A DNA stretch of 64,000 nucleotides, from NCBI RefSeq assembly GCF_003269295.1, contig NZ_QLTT01000010.1, forward strand, positions 57,958-121,957. Direction: 5' to 3'. Numbering within the stretch: position 1 is the stretch's first letter; each line of letters begins with the position of its first letter. This document shows, in pieces, positions 16,562 through 24,923 of this stretch. Source of the stretch: Lentzea atacamensis (GTDB lineage Bacteria; Actinomycetota; Actinomycetes; Mycobacteriales; Pseudonocardiaceae). The translations under genes were made by a program, and so were the position numbers. The notes beneath the pieces were generated by a model. The model was given only the letters and a program-made list of their open reading frames with translations. It ran no database searches and was not told the DNA's origin.

Positions 16562-17699
16562 GGCTCGCCCACTCCGGGTGATCGATGAACGGGTTGCGGT
16601 TGCGCTGGTAGTTCTCGTAGATCATCTTGTTGCGCCGCTGCTCGAACGCGTCCACCGGGTCCTCGGCGTGCCACTGCAGCAGCACCGACAGCTTGCCGTG
16701 GTAGGGCGCGGTGCCGTTGGACACGGAGTTGTTGAGTTCCAGGTTCGCGAAGCCGTCCGTGCCCTCGTAGCGCACAGCCATGTAGAACAGCATGCGTGCG
16801 ACGTCGCCCTTCACGGCGTCACGCGGCTCGAACGAGTCGCCGTCGGCGAAGCTGCCCGATGCCTCGCTGACCGCCGAACCGCCGTTGTCGAAGTCCAGGT
16901 TGCCGCGCGCCGCGTTCACGGACACGTCCTCAGGGCGCAGGTGGTGGATGTCGGTGCCCGGACCGGTGGCCGTGCCGAAGTCACCGTGCGACTTGGCCCA
17001 GACGTGCTCGCGGTTCCAGTCGTCGGCGCCGCCTCCGTTGGTCGACTTCGGCTGCGAACGGCCGCTGTACAGCAGGATCACGTTGTTCGAGTTGTTCGGA
17101 TCCTCGTCCGTCACCTTCAGCGCGTCCCAGACCGCCTCGTAGCTCAGCTTGGTCTGGTCGCGGATGATGCTGTTCAGAGCGTTCTTCAACGCCGAGCCGG
17201 TCTTGTTGCAGGCCGCCGCGTAGTAGCCGGCGCAGGCCGGTGGTGTTGTTGTCGACGAGGTGGGCGGGGCCGACGAGGTGGGTGTCGCGCTGGTGAACGC
17301 GAACGCCGTGGACGAGACCAGGCCGGGATGCGAGAAGTACGAGCTCAACGAGCCCGTGACGTCGATCCGCCTGCCCAGCAACGACGGGTTGGACCTGAGC
17401 CCCCACGAAGCGCGGAACGCCGTCGGGATCTGCACGTAGATCATGCGCGACGTGCCGGTCTCGGACGCCGAGTCGGCCAGCGCGAGCGCGTAGTCGCTGG
17501 GGTAGTTCGAACGAACGACCGTGTTCGTGGCCGTGGGCTGACCGACGACGTACCCGCTCACGGTCGCCGACGACCCGTTCTGCTGACTGATCGCCTGAGC
17601 AACGGTGAGCGGAGCTGCTGCGGAAGCGGCGGTCGACCCGTACAGGCCGACCGCCGCCAACAAACCGATGATCAACGCCAGTGGACTCCACCGCGCCAT
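16548..17699 (-). CDS. Secreted endonuclease I family nuclease with DUF6359 domain
   Basis: This 383-residue exported nuclease has a signal peptide (residues 1-31, ending TAASA-AA), an N-terminal DUF6359/OB-like domain (LTVAQAISQQNGSSATVSGYVVGQ, about 33-130), a Ser/Thr/Pro linker and an endonuclease I domain (155-383) with DDWNREHVWAKSHGDFG, TDIHHLRPEDV and ARGNLDF, the metal and catalytic histidine region. It would degrade DNA or RNA outside the cell for nutrient uptake. ATG 17699 is preceded by GGGGAG; the longer ORF start at 17735 lacks a site. Confidence 0.88.
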   Translation of the reverse strand: MARWSPLALIIGLLAAVGLYGSTAASAAAPLTVAQAISQQNGSSATVSGYVVGQPTATNTVVRSNYPSDYALALADSASETGTSRMIYVQIPTAFRASWGLRSNPSLLGRRIDVTGSLSSYFSHPGLVSSTAFAFTSATPTSSAPPTSSTTTPPACAGYYAAACNKTGSALKNALNSIIRDQTKLSYEAVWDALKVTDEDPNNSNNVILLYSGRSQPKSTNGGGADDWNREHVWAKSHGDFGTATGPGTDIHHLRPEDVSVNAARGNLDFDNGGSAVSEASGSFADGDSFEPRDAVKGDVARMLFYMAVRYEGTDGFANLELNNSVSNGTAPYHGKLSVLLQWHAEDPVDAFEQRRNKMIYENYQRNRNPFIDHPEWASLIWS

Positions 17700-17770
17700 T
17701 TGCTCTCCCCGATCGTGTGAATGTTTCGCACACAATCAGGTGCAATGGTCAACGCGCGGTAAACGCAGTG

Positions 17771-18685
17771 TCACGGCACCAGGACGACCTTGCCCGTGGT
17801 CCTCTTCGACTCGACGAGCTCGTGCGCCTTCGCGGCGTCCGCGAGCGGCACCACGTGGTCGAGCTGCACCTTGACCTGCGGCAACGCCTCCAGATCGGCG
17901 CCGGAGGCGGACACGCTGCCGAAGAGCTCGAACCGGATGCCGAGGTCGGCAGCTCGGTCAACGTCAAAACCCGGGTTGCCGGGAATGGTCGACACGAGCA
18001 CGCCGCCGGGCTTCAGCACCTTGGCGGACCGCTCGGCGTACTCACCGCCGACGAGGTCGAACACCACGTCGACCGGCTCGATCTCGGTGAAGTCCTGGTG
18101 CCGGTAGTCGACGACCTCGTCGGCGCCGAGCGAGCGCACGAAGTCGTGCTTGGCCGCGGAGGCCGTGCCGATCACGTACGCGCCGCGCGCCTTGGCGAGC
18201 TGCACCGCCACGTGCCCGACGCCACCGGCCGCCGCGTGGATCAACACGCGCTGACCGGCGGAGACACCGCCCCGCCCGAGAAGCGCCTGCCACGCCGTGA
18301 GCGCCACCAACGGCAGCGCGCCCGCTTCCTCGACGGTCAGCCACGAGGGCCGGCGGGCGAGGTCGGACTCGTCCGCCACGACGTACTCGGCGTAGCCACC
18401 GCCCGTGCCGGGGAAGGGAAGCATCCCGTACGCGTCGTCGCCGGCCGCGAACCCCCGCACGCCCTCACCGGCCTGCTCCACGGTGCCCGCAACGTCCCAG
18501 CCCAGCGTGAACGGCGGCTCCCCGAGCGCCGGGAACCCGCCGGCCCGGATGTAGGTGTCGACCGGGTTCACACCGGCCGCGCCCACCTTGACCAGCACCT
18601 GACCCGGTCCTGGCACGGGCTTCGCGACTTCCGCGACCTCCAGCACGGACGCGCCCCCGACGGTCTTCTGCGTGATGACTCGCAT
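17771..18685 (-). CDS. NADPH:quinone oxidoreductase-like MDR protein
   Basis: This 304-residue medium-chain dehydrogenase/reductase of the zinc-free quinone oxidoreductase type has the GroES-like domain (PGPGQVLVKVGAAGVNPVD) and the Rossmann motif HAAAGGVGHVAVQLAKA. It lacks the cysteine ligands of zinc-dependent alcohol dehydrogenases. It reduces quinones or enones with NADPH. ATG 18685 has AAGGGG 7 nt upstream. A 25-bp dyad 45 bp upstream is a candidate repressor site, so expression is probably induced by electrophiles. Confidence 0.88.
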   Translation of the reverse strand: MRVITQKTVGGASVLEVAEVAKPVPGPGQVLVKVGAAGVNPVDTYIRAGGFPALGEPPFTLGWDVAGTVEQAGEGVRGFAAGDDAYGMLPFPGTGGGYAEYVVADESDLARRPSWLTVEEAGALPLVALTAWQALLGRGGVSAGQRVLIHAAAGGVGHVAVQLAKARGAYVIGTASAAKHDFVRSLGADEVVDYRHQDFTEIEPVDVVFDLVGGEYAERSAKVLKPGGVLVSTIPGNPGFDVDRAADLGIRFELFGSVSASGADLEALPQVKVQLDHVVPLADAAKAHELVESKRTTGKVVLVP

Positions 18686-18729
18686 CTTGATCCCCTTCGA
18701 TGTTCTCGATGCGGATCATCTTGCAGTTA

Positions 18730-18754
18730 GCGCCAACTTCTAGAAAGTAGGCAC
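18730..18754. promoter_or_regulatory. Dyad operator upstream of the quinone oxidoreductase gene
   Basis: GCGCCAACTT and AAGTAGGCAC flank CTAGA to give a 25-bp near-perfect dyad centred on TTCTAGAA. Sites of this kind are bound by HxlR/MarR-type redox regulators in front of quinone reductase genes. No such regulator gene is adjacent. Confidence 0.55.
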
Positions 18755-18764
18755 TTCTGAGTAA

Positions 18765-19268
18765 CTAACTCTCCCTCAGGTAGAGATCACGAAGCAGGGC
18801 GATCTCCGCGCCGTGGTGGATCACCTCCCGGTTGATGTGCAGCACCAGCGTGGCCATCGGCTCCTCGGCGAACGGCCCTTCCGCCGGACCGACAGCAAGC
18901 GAGAGATCCGCCTTGCGCGCACCGTCCATCCACGCCGCATAGGCGTCGTCCAACTGCTTCAACGCCTCGTCCGCGCTCAGCGCGTACTGCCACGTCCTGT
19001 AGTCGGCGGACGGGCCACCGAAGTGTGAGGCCGTGCGCATGTTGAACACGCCCACGATGATGTGCGCCATTCGCCACGCGATCGTGGTCACCGGCTCCGG
19101 CGAGGGCAGCGGGAGCTCCCAGTCGATCGAGCCGTCCCGCCGCACCGTCCACACGTCGGACACGGGCTCCCAGAAGTACTCGTCGTCGGTCAGGCCCTCC
19201 AGCCGCGGCCGCAACTGCATCTGCCAATGCCAGTCGAGCTGGTCCGTCAACTGCTTGTTCCAGTCCAT
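18765..19268 (-). CDS. DinB-like four-helix metalloprotein
   Basis: This 167-residue protein belongs to the DinB/YfiT-like superfamily. The three histidines expected for a metal site are in LDWHWQMQ, WRMAHIIVGVFN and INREVIHHGAEI. In actinomycetes relatives are thiol-dependent (mycothiol) transferases, but substrate is unknown. The hexamer TACCGT (19281-19276) is 7 nt before ATG 19268, so it is probably leaderless, and the motif at 19293-19307 upstream is shared with the VOC gene at 53281. Confidence 0.82.
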   Translation of the reverse strand: MDWNKQLTDQLDWHWQMQLRPRLEGLTDDEYFWEPVSDVWTVRRDGSIDWELPLPSPEPVTTIAWRMAHIIVGVFNMRTASHFGGPSADYRTWQYALSADEALKQLDDAYAAWMDGARKADLSLAVGPAEGPFAEEPMATLVLHINREVIHHGAEIALLRDLYLRES

Positions 19269-19292
19269 GCCGGCGACGGTAGGCCCGACTGC

Positions 19293-19307
19293 GGACAACC
19301 ACTGTCC
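19293..19307 (-). promoter_or_regulatory. GGACA-N5-TGTCC element, copy 1
   Basis: GGACAGTGGTTGTCC (minus strand) ends 24 nt before the start codon of the DinB-like gene. The same 15 bases occur at 53305-53319 in the same position before a VOC gene. It would overlap the -35 region, so it is a candidate operator for a common regulator. Confidence 0.5.
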
Positions 19308-19319
19308 TGAAACTAATAA

Positions 19320-19340
19320 ACCGAGCGCTCGGTCTAGTAT
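19320..19340 (+). promoter_or_regulatory. TetR-type operator and -10 box
   Basis: The perfect palindrome ACCGAGCGCTCGGT (19320-19333) ends one base before TAGTAT (19335-19340), which lies 7 nt before the ATG at 19348. A repressor bound here would block the promoter of the operon that contains a tetR-family gene as its second member. Confidence 0.65.
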
Positions 19341-19347
19341 TGAGCAC

Positions 19348-20013
19348 ATGACGACTGTGCAGGAGACCGCGGCGGTCCGGTACGGCATCTGGGTGTTGTG
19401 CCCGGTGCTGGGAGCGGCTGTGGTGTGGGGGCTCAAGCTGGCAGCCGTGTGGATCACGACGTTGAGGTGGTTCCCGTTTCAGGGCGTGTTCGAGCTGGTC
19501 ACGGACATCCCGGAGCCGTGGGTGACGATCGCGGCGCTCGCCGTGGGCGCACTCGGCGGCGGGGTGCTCGCTCTGTTGTGGGCCGCCGAGATGATGTCGG
19601 TCGAGGTCTCACACGACCGCGTCAGGCTGAAGAAGGACGACAAGATCTTCGACTTCGGCCGCAACCAGATCGAGTCGGTGTTCACCGAAGGCAAGCAACT
19701 CGTGCTGCTGTCACCCAGCGGAGCCGAGCTCGCCCGCGAGAGTTCGGACCTGAGCAGGGCCAGGCTCGAACAGGCCTTCACCGGCCAGGGCTACCGGTGG
19801 CTCGACGCGGACCCGTTCGCGGACGACTACCGCATGTGGGTCGAGCACGCGCCCGATCTTCCGGCGGACGTGAACGCCCTGTTCACGGCGCGGCGGAAGG
19901 CCATCTCGAAGTACGAGCACGAGGAGGCCGCAGAATTGGCGCGGGAGATCCGCAAGCGCGGAGTCTGCGTCAAGGACGAGAAGAAGAGGCAGTACTACAG
20001 GTGCGAACGGTAG
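19348..20013 (+). CDS. Membrane protein of unknown function
   Basis: This 221-residue protein has two transmembrane segments (about residues 13-38 and 60-80) and a cytoplasmic PH-like domain (VEVSHDRVRLKKDDKIFDFGRNQIESVF, then SPSGAELARESSDLSRARLEQAF), ending in a basic tail. It resembles uncharacterised actinobacterial YqeB-type proteins. It is the first gene of an operon with a TetR regulator whose start overlaps its end by 13 bp. The ATG at 19348 follows TAGTAT by 7 nt: leaderless. Confidence 0.75.
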   Translation: MTTVQETAAVRYGIWVLCPVLGAAVVWGLKLAAVWITTLRWFPFQGVFELVTDIPEPWVTIAALAVGALGGGVLALLWAAEMMSVEVSHDRVRLKKDDKIFDFGRNQIESVFTEGKQLVLLSPSGAELARESSDLSRARLEQAFTGQGYRWLDADPFADDYRMWVEHAPDLPADVNALFTARRKAISKYEHEEAAELAREIRKRGVCVKDEKKRQYYRCER

Positions 20014-20597
20014 ATCCGGTCAAGCACGCCGCGAAGAAGCGCCACATCACCGACACGGCCGCGGGCCTGTTCGCGGAGAAGGGCTTCGATCGGACGACCG
20101 TCGCGGACATCTGCAAGGCCGCCGACATCAGCACCGGCAGCCTGTTCCACTACTTCCCCACCAAGCGGGCGATCTTCCGCGAGATCTTCGAGCAGGACGG
20201 CAAGGACAACGCGGAGATCCTGGCGCGGGCCGGGGAGCTGAGCCCGTGGGACGGCGTGCTGATGGTGATCGACCACCTGTGCGTGCCCGCGCTCGACCGG
20301 TCCGTGGCCGGGCTGGTGCTGGAGGTCGTGGCGCAGGCGAGCCGTGATCCAGAGCTGTGGGAGCTGGTCGCCCGCAACGAACAGGCGGTGCGCGACGAAC
20401 TGGCCGTCCTGCTGCAGCGGGCGCACGACGCGGGCCAGATCAAGCTCCCGGTGAGCGCTCGGACGGCCGCGACCTGGGCGCAGGGTCTGGTCGACGGCCT
20501 GTACGGCAGGCTCGTCGACCCGGACTTCGACGCGACCGCTCAGGTGAGCACCCTCCGGTTGATCCTTTCCCGGTTCGTGGGTGCTCAAGCACCATGA
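20001..20597 (+). CDS. TetR/AcrR-family repressor
   Basis: This 198-residue regulator has the typical TetR HTH (ITDTAAGLFAEKGFDRTTVADICKAADISTGSLFHYF, residues 15-55) and a helical ligand-binding domain with a TetR C-terminal end (ATWAQGLVDGLYGRLVDP). It probably represses its own operon through the palindrome at 19320. GTG 20001 overlaps the end of the membrane protein gene. The next gene starts 5 bp after its stop. Confidence 0.9.
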   Translation: MRTVDPVKHAAKKRHITDTAAGLFAEKGFDRTTVADICKAADISTGSLFHYFPTKRAIFREIFEQDGKDNAEILARAGELSPWDGVLMVIDHLCVPALDRSVAGLVLEVVAQASRDPELWELVARNEQAVRDELAVLLQRAHDAGQIKLPVSARTAATWAQGLVDGLYGRLVDPDFDATAQVSTLRLILSRFVGAQAP

Positions 20598-20601
20598 GGA
20601 C

Positions 20602-21744
20602 ATGGCCTACGACGTCGCCGCGGTCCGCGCCCACTTCCCCGCGTTGCGCGAGGGTGCCGCGCACTTCGACGGACCCGGCGGCTCGCAGACGCCGGACGTC
20701 GTCGCCGACGCGGTCAGGGAAACCCTGACCTCGGCGATCGCCAACCGCGGCAGCGTCACTGCCGCCGAGCGCAGGGCCGAGGAGATCGTCCGGACCGCGC
20801 GCCGCACGATGAGCGAGTTCCTCAACGCGGGCAGCATCGTGTTCGGGCGCAGCATGACCCAGCTGACCTACGACATCTCCCGCACGCTCGCGAAGAACTG
20901 GCGGCCCGGCGACGAGATCATCGTGACCAGGCTCGACCACGACGCCAACGTACGGCCGTGGGTGCAGGCGGCCGAGTCGGCACGGGCCACGGTGCGCTGG
21001 GCGCCGTTCGACCGCACCACCGGCGAACTGCCCGTCGAAGCGGTGACGAACCTGCTGTCCGACCGCACCCGCGTCGTCGCGATCACGGCGGCGTCGAACC
21101 TGCTCGGCACGCGTCCGGACGTGGCGGCGATCGCGGCGGCGGCGCACGAGATGGCGGCGTTCGTGTACGTCGACGGCGTGCACTACACACCACATCTACC
21201 GGTCGACGTCGAGGCGATGGACGCGGACTTCTTCGTGTGCTCGCCGTACAAGTTCCTCGGCCCGCACCTCGGCGTGCTGGCGGCCGCGCCGGAACTGCTG
21301 GAGACGCTGCGGCCGGACAAGCTGCTGCCGTCGACGAACGCCGTGCCGGAACGGTTCGAGCTGGGCACGCTGCCGTACGAGCTGCTGGCGGGCACAACCG
21401 CGGCGGTGGAGTTCATGCGCGGCCTCGACGGGCTGGAGGAGCACGAGTCCGGGCTGCGCGACCAGCTCGAGGCGGGCCTGCGCGAGCTCGGCGTGCGGAT
21501 CTACAGCAAGGCGTCCGCGCGCACTCCGACCGTGCTGTTCTCGGTCGACGGGCTGGAGCCGGCCGAGGTGTACCGCAGGCTCGGAGCCGAGGGTGTCAAC
21601 GCGCCCGCTGGCCACTTCTACGCGATCGAGTGCTCGCGGTGGCTCGGCCTCGGCGACAAGGGCGCCGTGCGGGCCGGCATCGGGCCGTACAACGACGAGT
21701 CCGATGTGGACCGTCTGCTCAAGGCCGTCGCGAAACTCAGATGA
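20602..21744 (+). CDS. Cysteine desulfurase-like class V aminotransferase
   Basis: This 380-residue PLP enzyme of the SufS/CsdA-like family has the lysine in SPYKFLGPHLGV, the aspartate in VYVDGVHYTPH and the conserved N-terminal FDGPGGSQTP. The catalytic cysteine loop of true desulfurases (RxGxHC) is replaced by VNAPAGHFYAIE, so it may act on another substrate. The start ATG 20602 is chosen over GTG 20581, which lies inside tetR. It is the third gene of the TetR operon and overlaps the convergent next gene by 8 bp. Confidence 0.83.
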   Translation: MAYDVAAVRAHFPALREGAAHFDGPGGSQTPDVVADAVRETLTSAIANRGSVTAAERRAEEIVRTARRTMSEFLNAGSIVFGRSMTQLTYDISRTLAKNWRPGDEIIVTRLDHDANVRPWVQAAESARATVRWAPFDRTTGELPVEAVTNLLSDRTRVVAITAASNLLGTRPDVAAIAAAAHEMAAFVYVDGVHYTPHLPVDVEAMDADFFVCSPYKFLGPHLGVLAAAPELLETLRPDKLLPSTNAVPERFELGTLPYELLAGTTAAVEFMRGLDGLEEHESGLRDQLEAGLRELGVRIYSKASARTPTVLFSVDGLEPAEVYRRLGAEGVNAPAGHFYAIECSRWLGLGDKGAVRAGIGPYNDESDVDRLLKAVAKLR

Positions 21745-23350
21745 ACAGGATCAACCCGACGTAGGCGATCCCGACGAGCACGCTGATGTTGAGCTTGCGG
21801 CCGACGCGCTCGCCGGGGTGGTCGGCGATCAACGACCGTGCACGGGCCCACATCAGCTTCTCGCCCGCCTGCCGGTCCGGCAGGTGCGGTGTTGTGATCA
21901 CGTCGCCGTGCGGGCCGAACGCGAGCATGAGCTGCGGACCGGCGCGACGGACCCCGTGCAGCTGCGCCCACGGCACGCGGTAGGTCCAGATGCCGGTGTA
22001 CAGCACGACCGAGCGGTGGTCGAAGCGCAGCAGCGGCTGGAACCGTGTCACCGCGGCCAGCACGCACTGCACGCCGATCAGGCCGACGACGAACAGGTCC
22101 GGGTACTGCTTCAGCACGATCAGCGCGCCGGCCGCGCCCAGCAGCAGCAACACGCCCTCGGTCCGTCGCCGGTCACCCGGCCACATCGCGTGCGGCAGCT
22201 CGACGGGCGTACCGGCGGTGACCGGCTCCCCCGGAAGATGTGCACTGTGGACGGTGTGGCGCGGGCGCACCCGGCTGAGGGTGCTGGTGGCCACGACCTC
22301 CCCCTCGACCAGGAGCGCGACCTGACCGCCGTGGTGCCACTCACCCGCGACGAGGATCTCCGCGGGCTCGAGCCTCACCGGCGGGTCCTCCTCACCGCGC
22401 CACACCCGGCCGAACTGCTCGGTGTCGTGGTAGAGCGGCGACTCAAGCCCGAGGTCGGCGAACGTGGTGACGGTCGCGATGTCGTCCTTGTTGTGCCGCA
22501 ACAGGATTCGCCGCTGGCCGACGGGGTGGGCCTGCAGCCGGACCGCCTTCACCGGACCGGTCCACAACGCGCGGCGGCGACGTTCCCGCGCGGCCAGCAG
22601 GATCGCGAGGAACACGGCCGCGCCGCCCAGCGCCAGCCACCAGGTGAAGTCCTCGGGCTCGCTCACCATCTGCACCCACGCGCCGTCCTCCAGCATCGGG
22701 ACCTTGTCGCCGACCTGGTACTCCTCCGGCGCGAGCGGATGGAGCTCGATCCGCCGGTGGCCGGGCAGTTCCACCCACACGTCGTAGGTGTCCTTGACCT
22801 CGACGACCTCGGCATCAACCCGGCTGGCGTTCGCGACGTGCTGCGCGACCTCGTCGTTCCTGAGGTCGTACTGCACGAACGTCAGGAACCCGAACACCAC
22901 TAGCAGCACGGCGACGATGCGTAGAACTCCGCGTTGTGGCGGCATGTCCGGCAACGACACGAGGGCGTCGCCCGCCGCCGCGTGCTGGTCCGCGCGTGAC
23001 CTGATCGTCCATGCCGCAACGATCCCGCACGCGACGGCGTACAGCCCGAACGGAACGTTGGTGGGTGCCGAGGGGTCGAACACGATGTCCAGCACACCGA
23101 AAGTCACGCCCATCGCGCAGCCGGTGAGCACACGGCCGAACAACAACAGCAGCGGTGTGGCCAGCCACGGCACCATGGCGATCGAGAAGAACGGGTTGGG
23201 CTCGCAGGGCTGCGCGACCGTGCACGGCGCACCGCTCCCGCTCAGGGCGAAGTAGAAGGCGACGACCCAGCCGCCGACGAGCCCGACCTTGGTCACCCAC
23301 CACGGAACCGCGGCCGCCTGCCACCGCTGGACATCCATAGCGCGGATCAT
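21737..23350 (-). CDS. Multi-domain membrane protein, DUF3592-like segments
   Basis: This protein of about 537 residues has four N-terminal hydrophobic segments (20-140), a fifth near 150-175, an extracytoplasmic SH3/beta segment (RVDAEVVEVKDTYDVWVELPG ... YQVGDKVPML, DUF3592-like), a sixth segment (WWLALGGAAVFLAILLA), a long soluble part, two more segments (LLLLGAAGALIVL, FVVGLIGVQCVLA) and a PH-like end (VPWAQLHGVRRAGPQLML). Function is unknown. ATG 23350 and ATG 23338 are both possible; the former is preceded by GGAG at a long spacing. Confidence 0.68.
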   Translation of the reverse strand: MIRAMDVQRWQAAAVPWWVTKVGLVGGWVVAFYFALSGSGAPCTVAQPCEPNPFFSIAMVPWLATPLLLLFGRVLTGCAMGVTFGVLDIVFDPSAPTNVPFGLYAVACGIVAAWTIRSRADQHAAAGDALVSLPDMPPQRGVLRIVAVLLVVFGFLTFVQYDLRNDEVAQHVANASRVDAEVVEVKDTYDVWVELPGHRRIELHPLAPEEYQVGDKVPMLEDGAWVQMVSEPEDFTWWLALGGAAVFLAILLAARERRRRALWTGPVKAVRLQAHPVGQRRILLRHNKDDIATVTTFADLGLESPLYHDTEQFGRVWRGEEDPPVRLEPAEILVAGEWHHGGQVALLVEGEVVATSTLSRVRPRHTVHSAHLPGEPVTAGTPVELPHAMWPGDRRRTEGVLLLLGAAGALIVLKQYPDLFVVGLIGVQCVLAAVTRFQPLLRFDHRSVVLYTGIWTYRVPWAQLHGVRRAGPQLMLAFGPHGDVITTPHLPDRQAGEKLMWARARSLIADHPGERVGRKLNISVLVGIAYVGLILFI

Positions 23351-23430
23351 GACACGCCCATTGCTCCGAACGGTGTGATTCCGGCACAACAAAACGGGTA
23401 TCCGCAGCTCAGAACCTAGGAGGTGGACAC

Positions 23431-23616
23431 ATGCTGGCCATCATCGCCGCAGTGGCATTCGGGCTCGCCCTGATCCTCGACCTGGCGAAGGCAGCGCTCG
23501 GTGGAGTGATCACCGTCAACACGCTGGTGGTGCTCGGGCTGCTGCTCCTAGCCCTGCACCTCGCCGGTGTTGGTTCCAGCACGCGTTCCTGGAGCTGGCG
23601 CCGTGCCCGCAGGTAA
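23431..23616 (+). CDS. Small membrane protein
   Basis: This 61-residue protein is two hydrophobic helices (IIAAVAFGLALILDLA and VNTLVVLGLLLLALHLAGV) followed by a basic tail. AGGAGG lies 8 nt before ATG 23431, the strongest Shine-Dalgarno sequence in the area. Its 3' end overlaps the start of the YihY gene, so the two are likely coupled. Confidence 0.75.
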   Translation: MLAIIAAVAFGLALILDLAKAALGGVITVNTLVVLGLLLLALHLAGVGSSTRSWSWRRARR

Positions 23617-24523
23617 GACTGTCGACCGCCCCACCAGGCTGCCGAAAGGCGCCTGGTGGGGCGTTCTCAAACGGACGGTCAAAGAGTTCAACGACGACAA
23701 CCTGACGGACTGGGCGGCTGCGCTCACCTACTACGCGGTGCTGTCGTTGTTCCCGGGCCTGATCGTCCTGACGTCCGTGCTCGCACTGCTCGGCGAAACG
23801 ACCACGCAAGAGCTGATGAAGTACGTCGACCAGGTCGCGCCGGGCGAGGCCGGTGAGCTGGTGAAGACCTCCATCGAAGAGCTGCAGAGGGGCCAGGGCG
23901 CCGCCGGGCTGCTGGGCATCATCGGTCTGCTGACGGCGTTCTGGACCGCGTCGGGCTACCTCGGCGCGTTCATGCGCGCGTGCAACGCCGTCTACGACGT
24001 CGAGGAGGGCAGGCCGTTCTGGAAGACGGTGCCGCTGCGTCTCCTGCTGACGCTGGGCTCGGTGGTGGTGATCTCACTGACGCTCGGGGCGCTCGTGCTG
24101 ACGGGTGGCGTCGCGGACGCGGTGGGCAATCTGCTGGGACTGGGCGACACCGTCGTCACCGTGTGGGACATCGCGAAGTGGCCGGTCATCCTGCTGCTGG
24201 TGGCGCTCGCGTTCGCGGTGCTCTACTGGGCCGCGCCGAACGTGCGGCAGCCCGCCTTCCGCTGGGTCACGCCCGGCAGCCTGCTCGCGATCGCGCTGTG
24301 GGCGCTTGCGACCGTCGGTTTCGCGATCTACGTGGCGAACTTCGCGTCCTACAACAAGACCTACGGCTCGCTCGGTGGTGTGATCGTCTTCCTGGTGTGG
24401 CTGTGGATCTCCAACATCGCCGTGCTGCTCGGCGCCGAGTTCGACGCGGAGCTGGAGCGCGGCCGCCGACTCGCGCAGGGCGAGAAGGACGCCTCAGCCG
24501 AGCCGCGTGATCTCCCCGGGTAG
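23603..24523 (+). CDS. YihY/virulence factor BrkB family membrane protein
   Basis: This 306-residue integral membrane protein matches the YihY family: FNDDNLTDWAAALTYYAVLSLFPGLIVL, the GFWTASGYL-like segment (LTAFWTASGYLGAFMRACNAVYDV), YWAAPN and a final VWLWISNIAVLLGAEFDAEL. The former name RNase BN is wrong for the family; role may be transport or envelope integrity. Six helices are visible. GTG 23603 has GGAG 8 nt upstream. The upstream small membrane protein is coupled. It overlaps a convergent lipoprotein gene by 30 bp. Confidence 0.87.
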   Translation: MPAGKTVDRPTRLPKGAWWGVLKRTVKEFNDDNLTDWAAALTYYAVLSLFPGLIVLTSVLALLGETTTQELMKYVDQVAPGEAGELVKTSIEELQRGQGAAGLLGIIGLLTAFWTASGYLGAFMRACNAVYDVEEGRPFWKTVPLRLLLTLGSVVVISLTLGALVLTGGVADAVGNLLGLGDTVVTVWDIAKWPVILLLVALAFAVLYWAAPNVRQPAFRWVTPGSLLAIALWALATVGFAIYVANFASYNKTYGSLGGVIVFLVWLWISNIAVLLGAEFDAELERGRRLAQGEKDASAEPRDLPG

Positions 24524-24862
24524 TTCGGCCTCGACCGCCGTCCACACCCCGTCCGGTCCCGGCTCGATGCGCTCGCTCATGCGCCCGCCGGGTACGAGCA
24601 CCCACAGCTGGTCCTTGGTGGACAGCCACACCACGCCGATGCCGTCGGCGCGGTAGCTGGTGGCGTATTCGTACGACTTCTGGAAGATGTCACCGCCGTC
24701 GTGATCGGTGATCCGCACACCGCTGGAACCCTCGGCGTGCGCGATGAACTTCCCGCTCGGCGAAGCCTTGGGCGCGCCGGGGCGGGCGAACCGGTCCTCA
24801 CCGTCGCCGCCGCAGCCGGTGAGGACGAGCAGGAGGGCGACGACCGCCGCCAGGAGCCTCAT
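24494..24862 (-). CDS. Small lipoprotein
   Basis: This 122-residue protein has a lipoprotein signal peptide with lipobox LTGC (cysteine at residue 17) and a beta-rich domain (GKFIAHAEGSSGVRITDHDG, DGIGVVWLSTKDQLWVLVPG) that recalls a repeat of a WD/propeller. Function is unknown. It would be anchored to the outer face of the membrane. Confidence 0.72.
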   Translation of the reverse strand: MRLLAAVVALLLVLTGCGGDGEDRFARPGAPKASPSGKFIAHAEGSSGVRITDHDGGDIFQKSYEYATSYRADGIGVVWLSTKDQLWVLVPGGRMSERIEPGPDGVWTAVEAELPGEITRLG

Positions 24863-24923
24863 GCCGGCTCAGAACGGAAACTGCGGTGCGTCATGTCCCC
24901 AACGGTAGCTAGCGTGATCGTCC

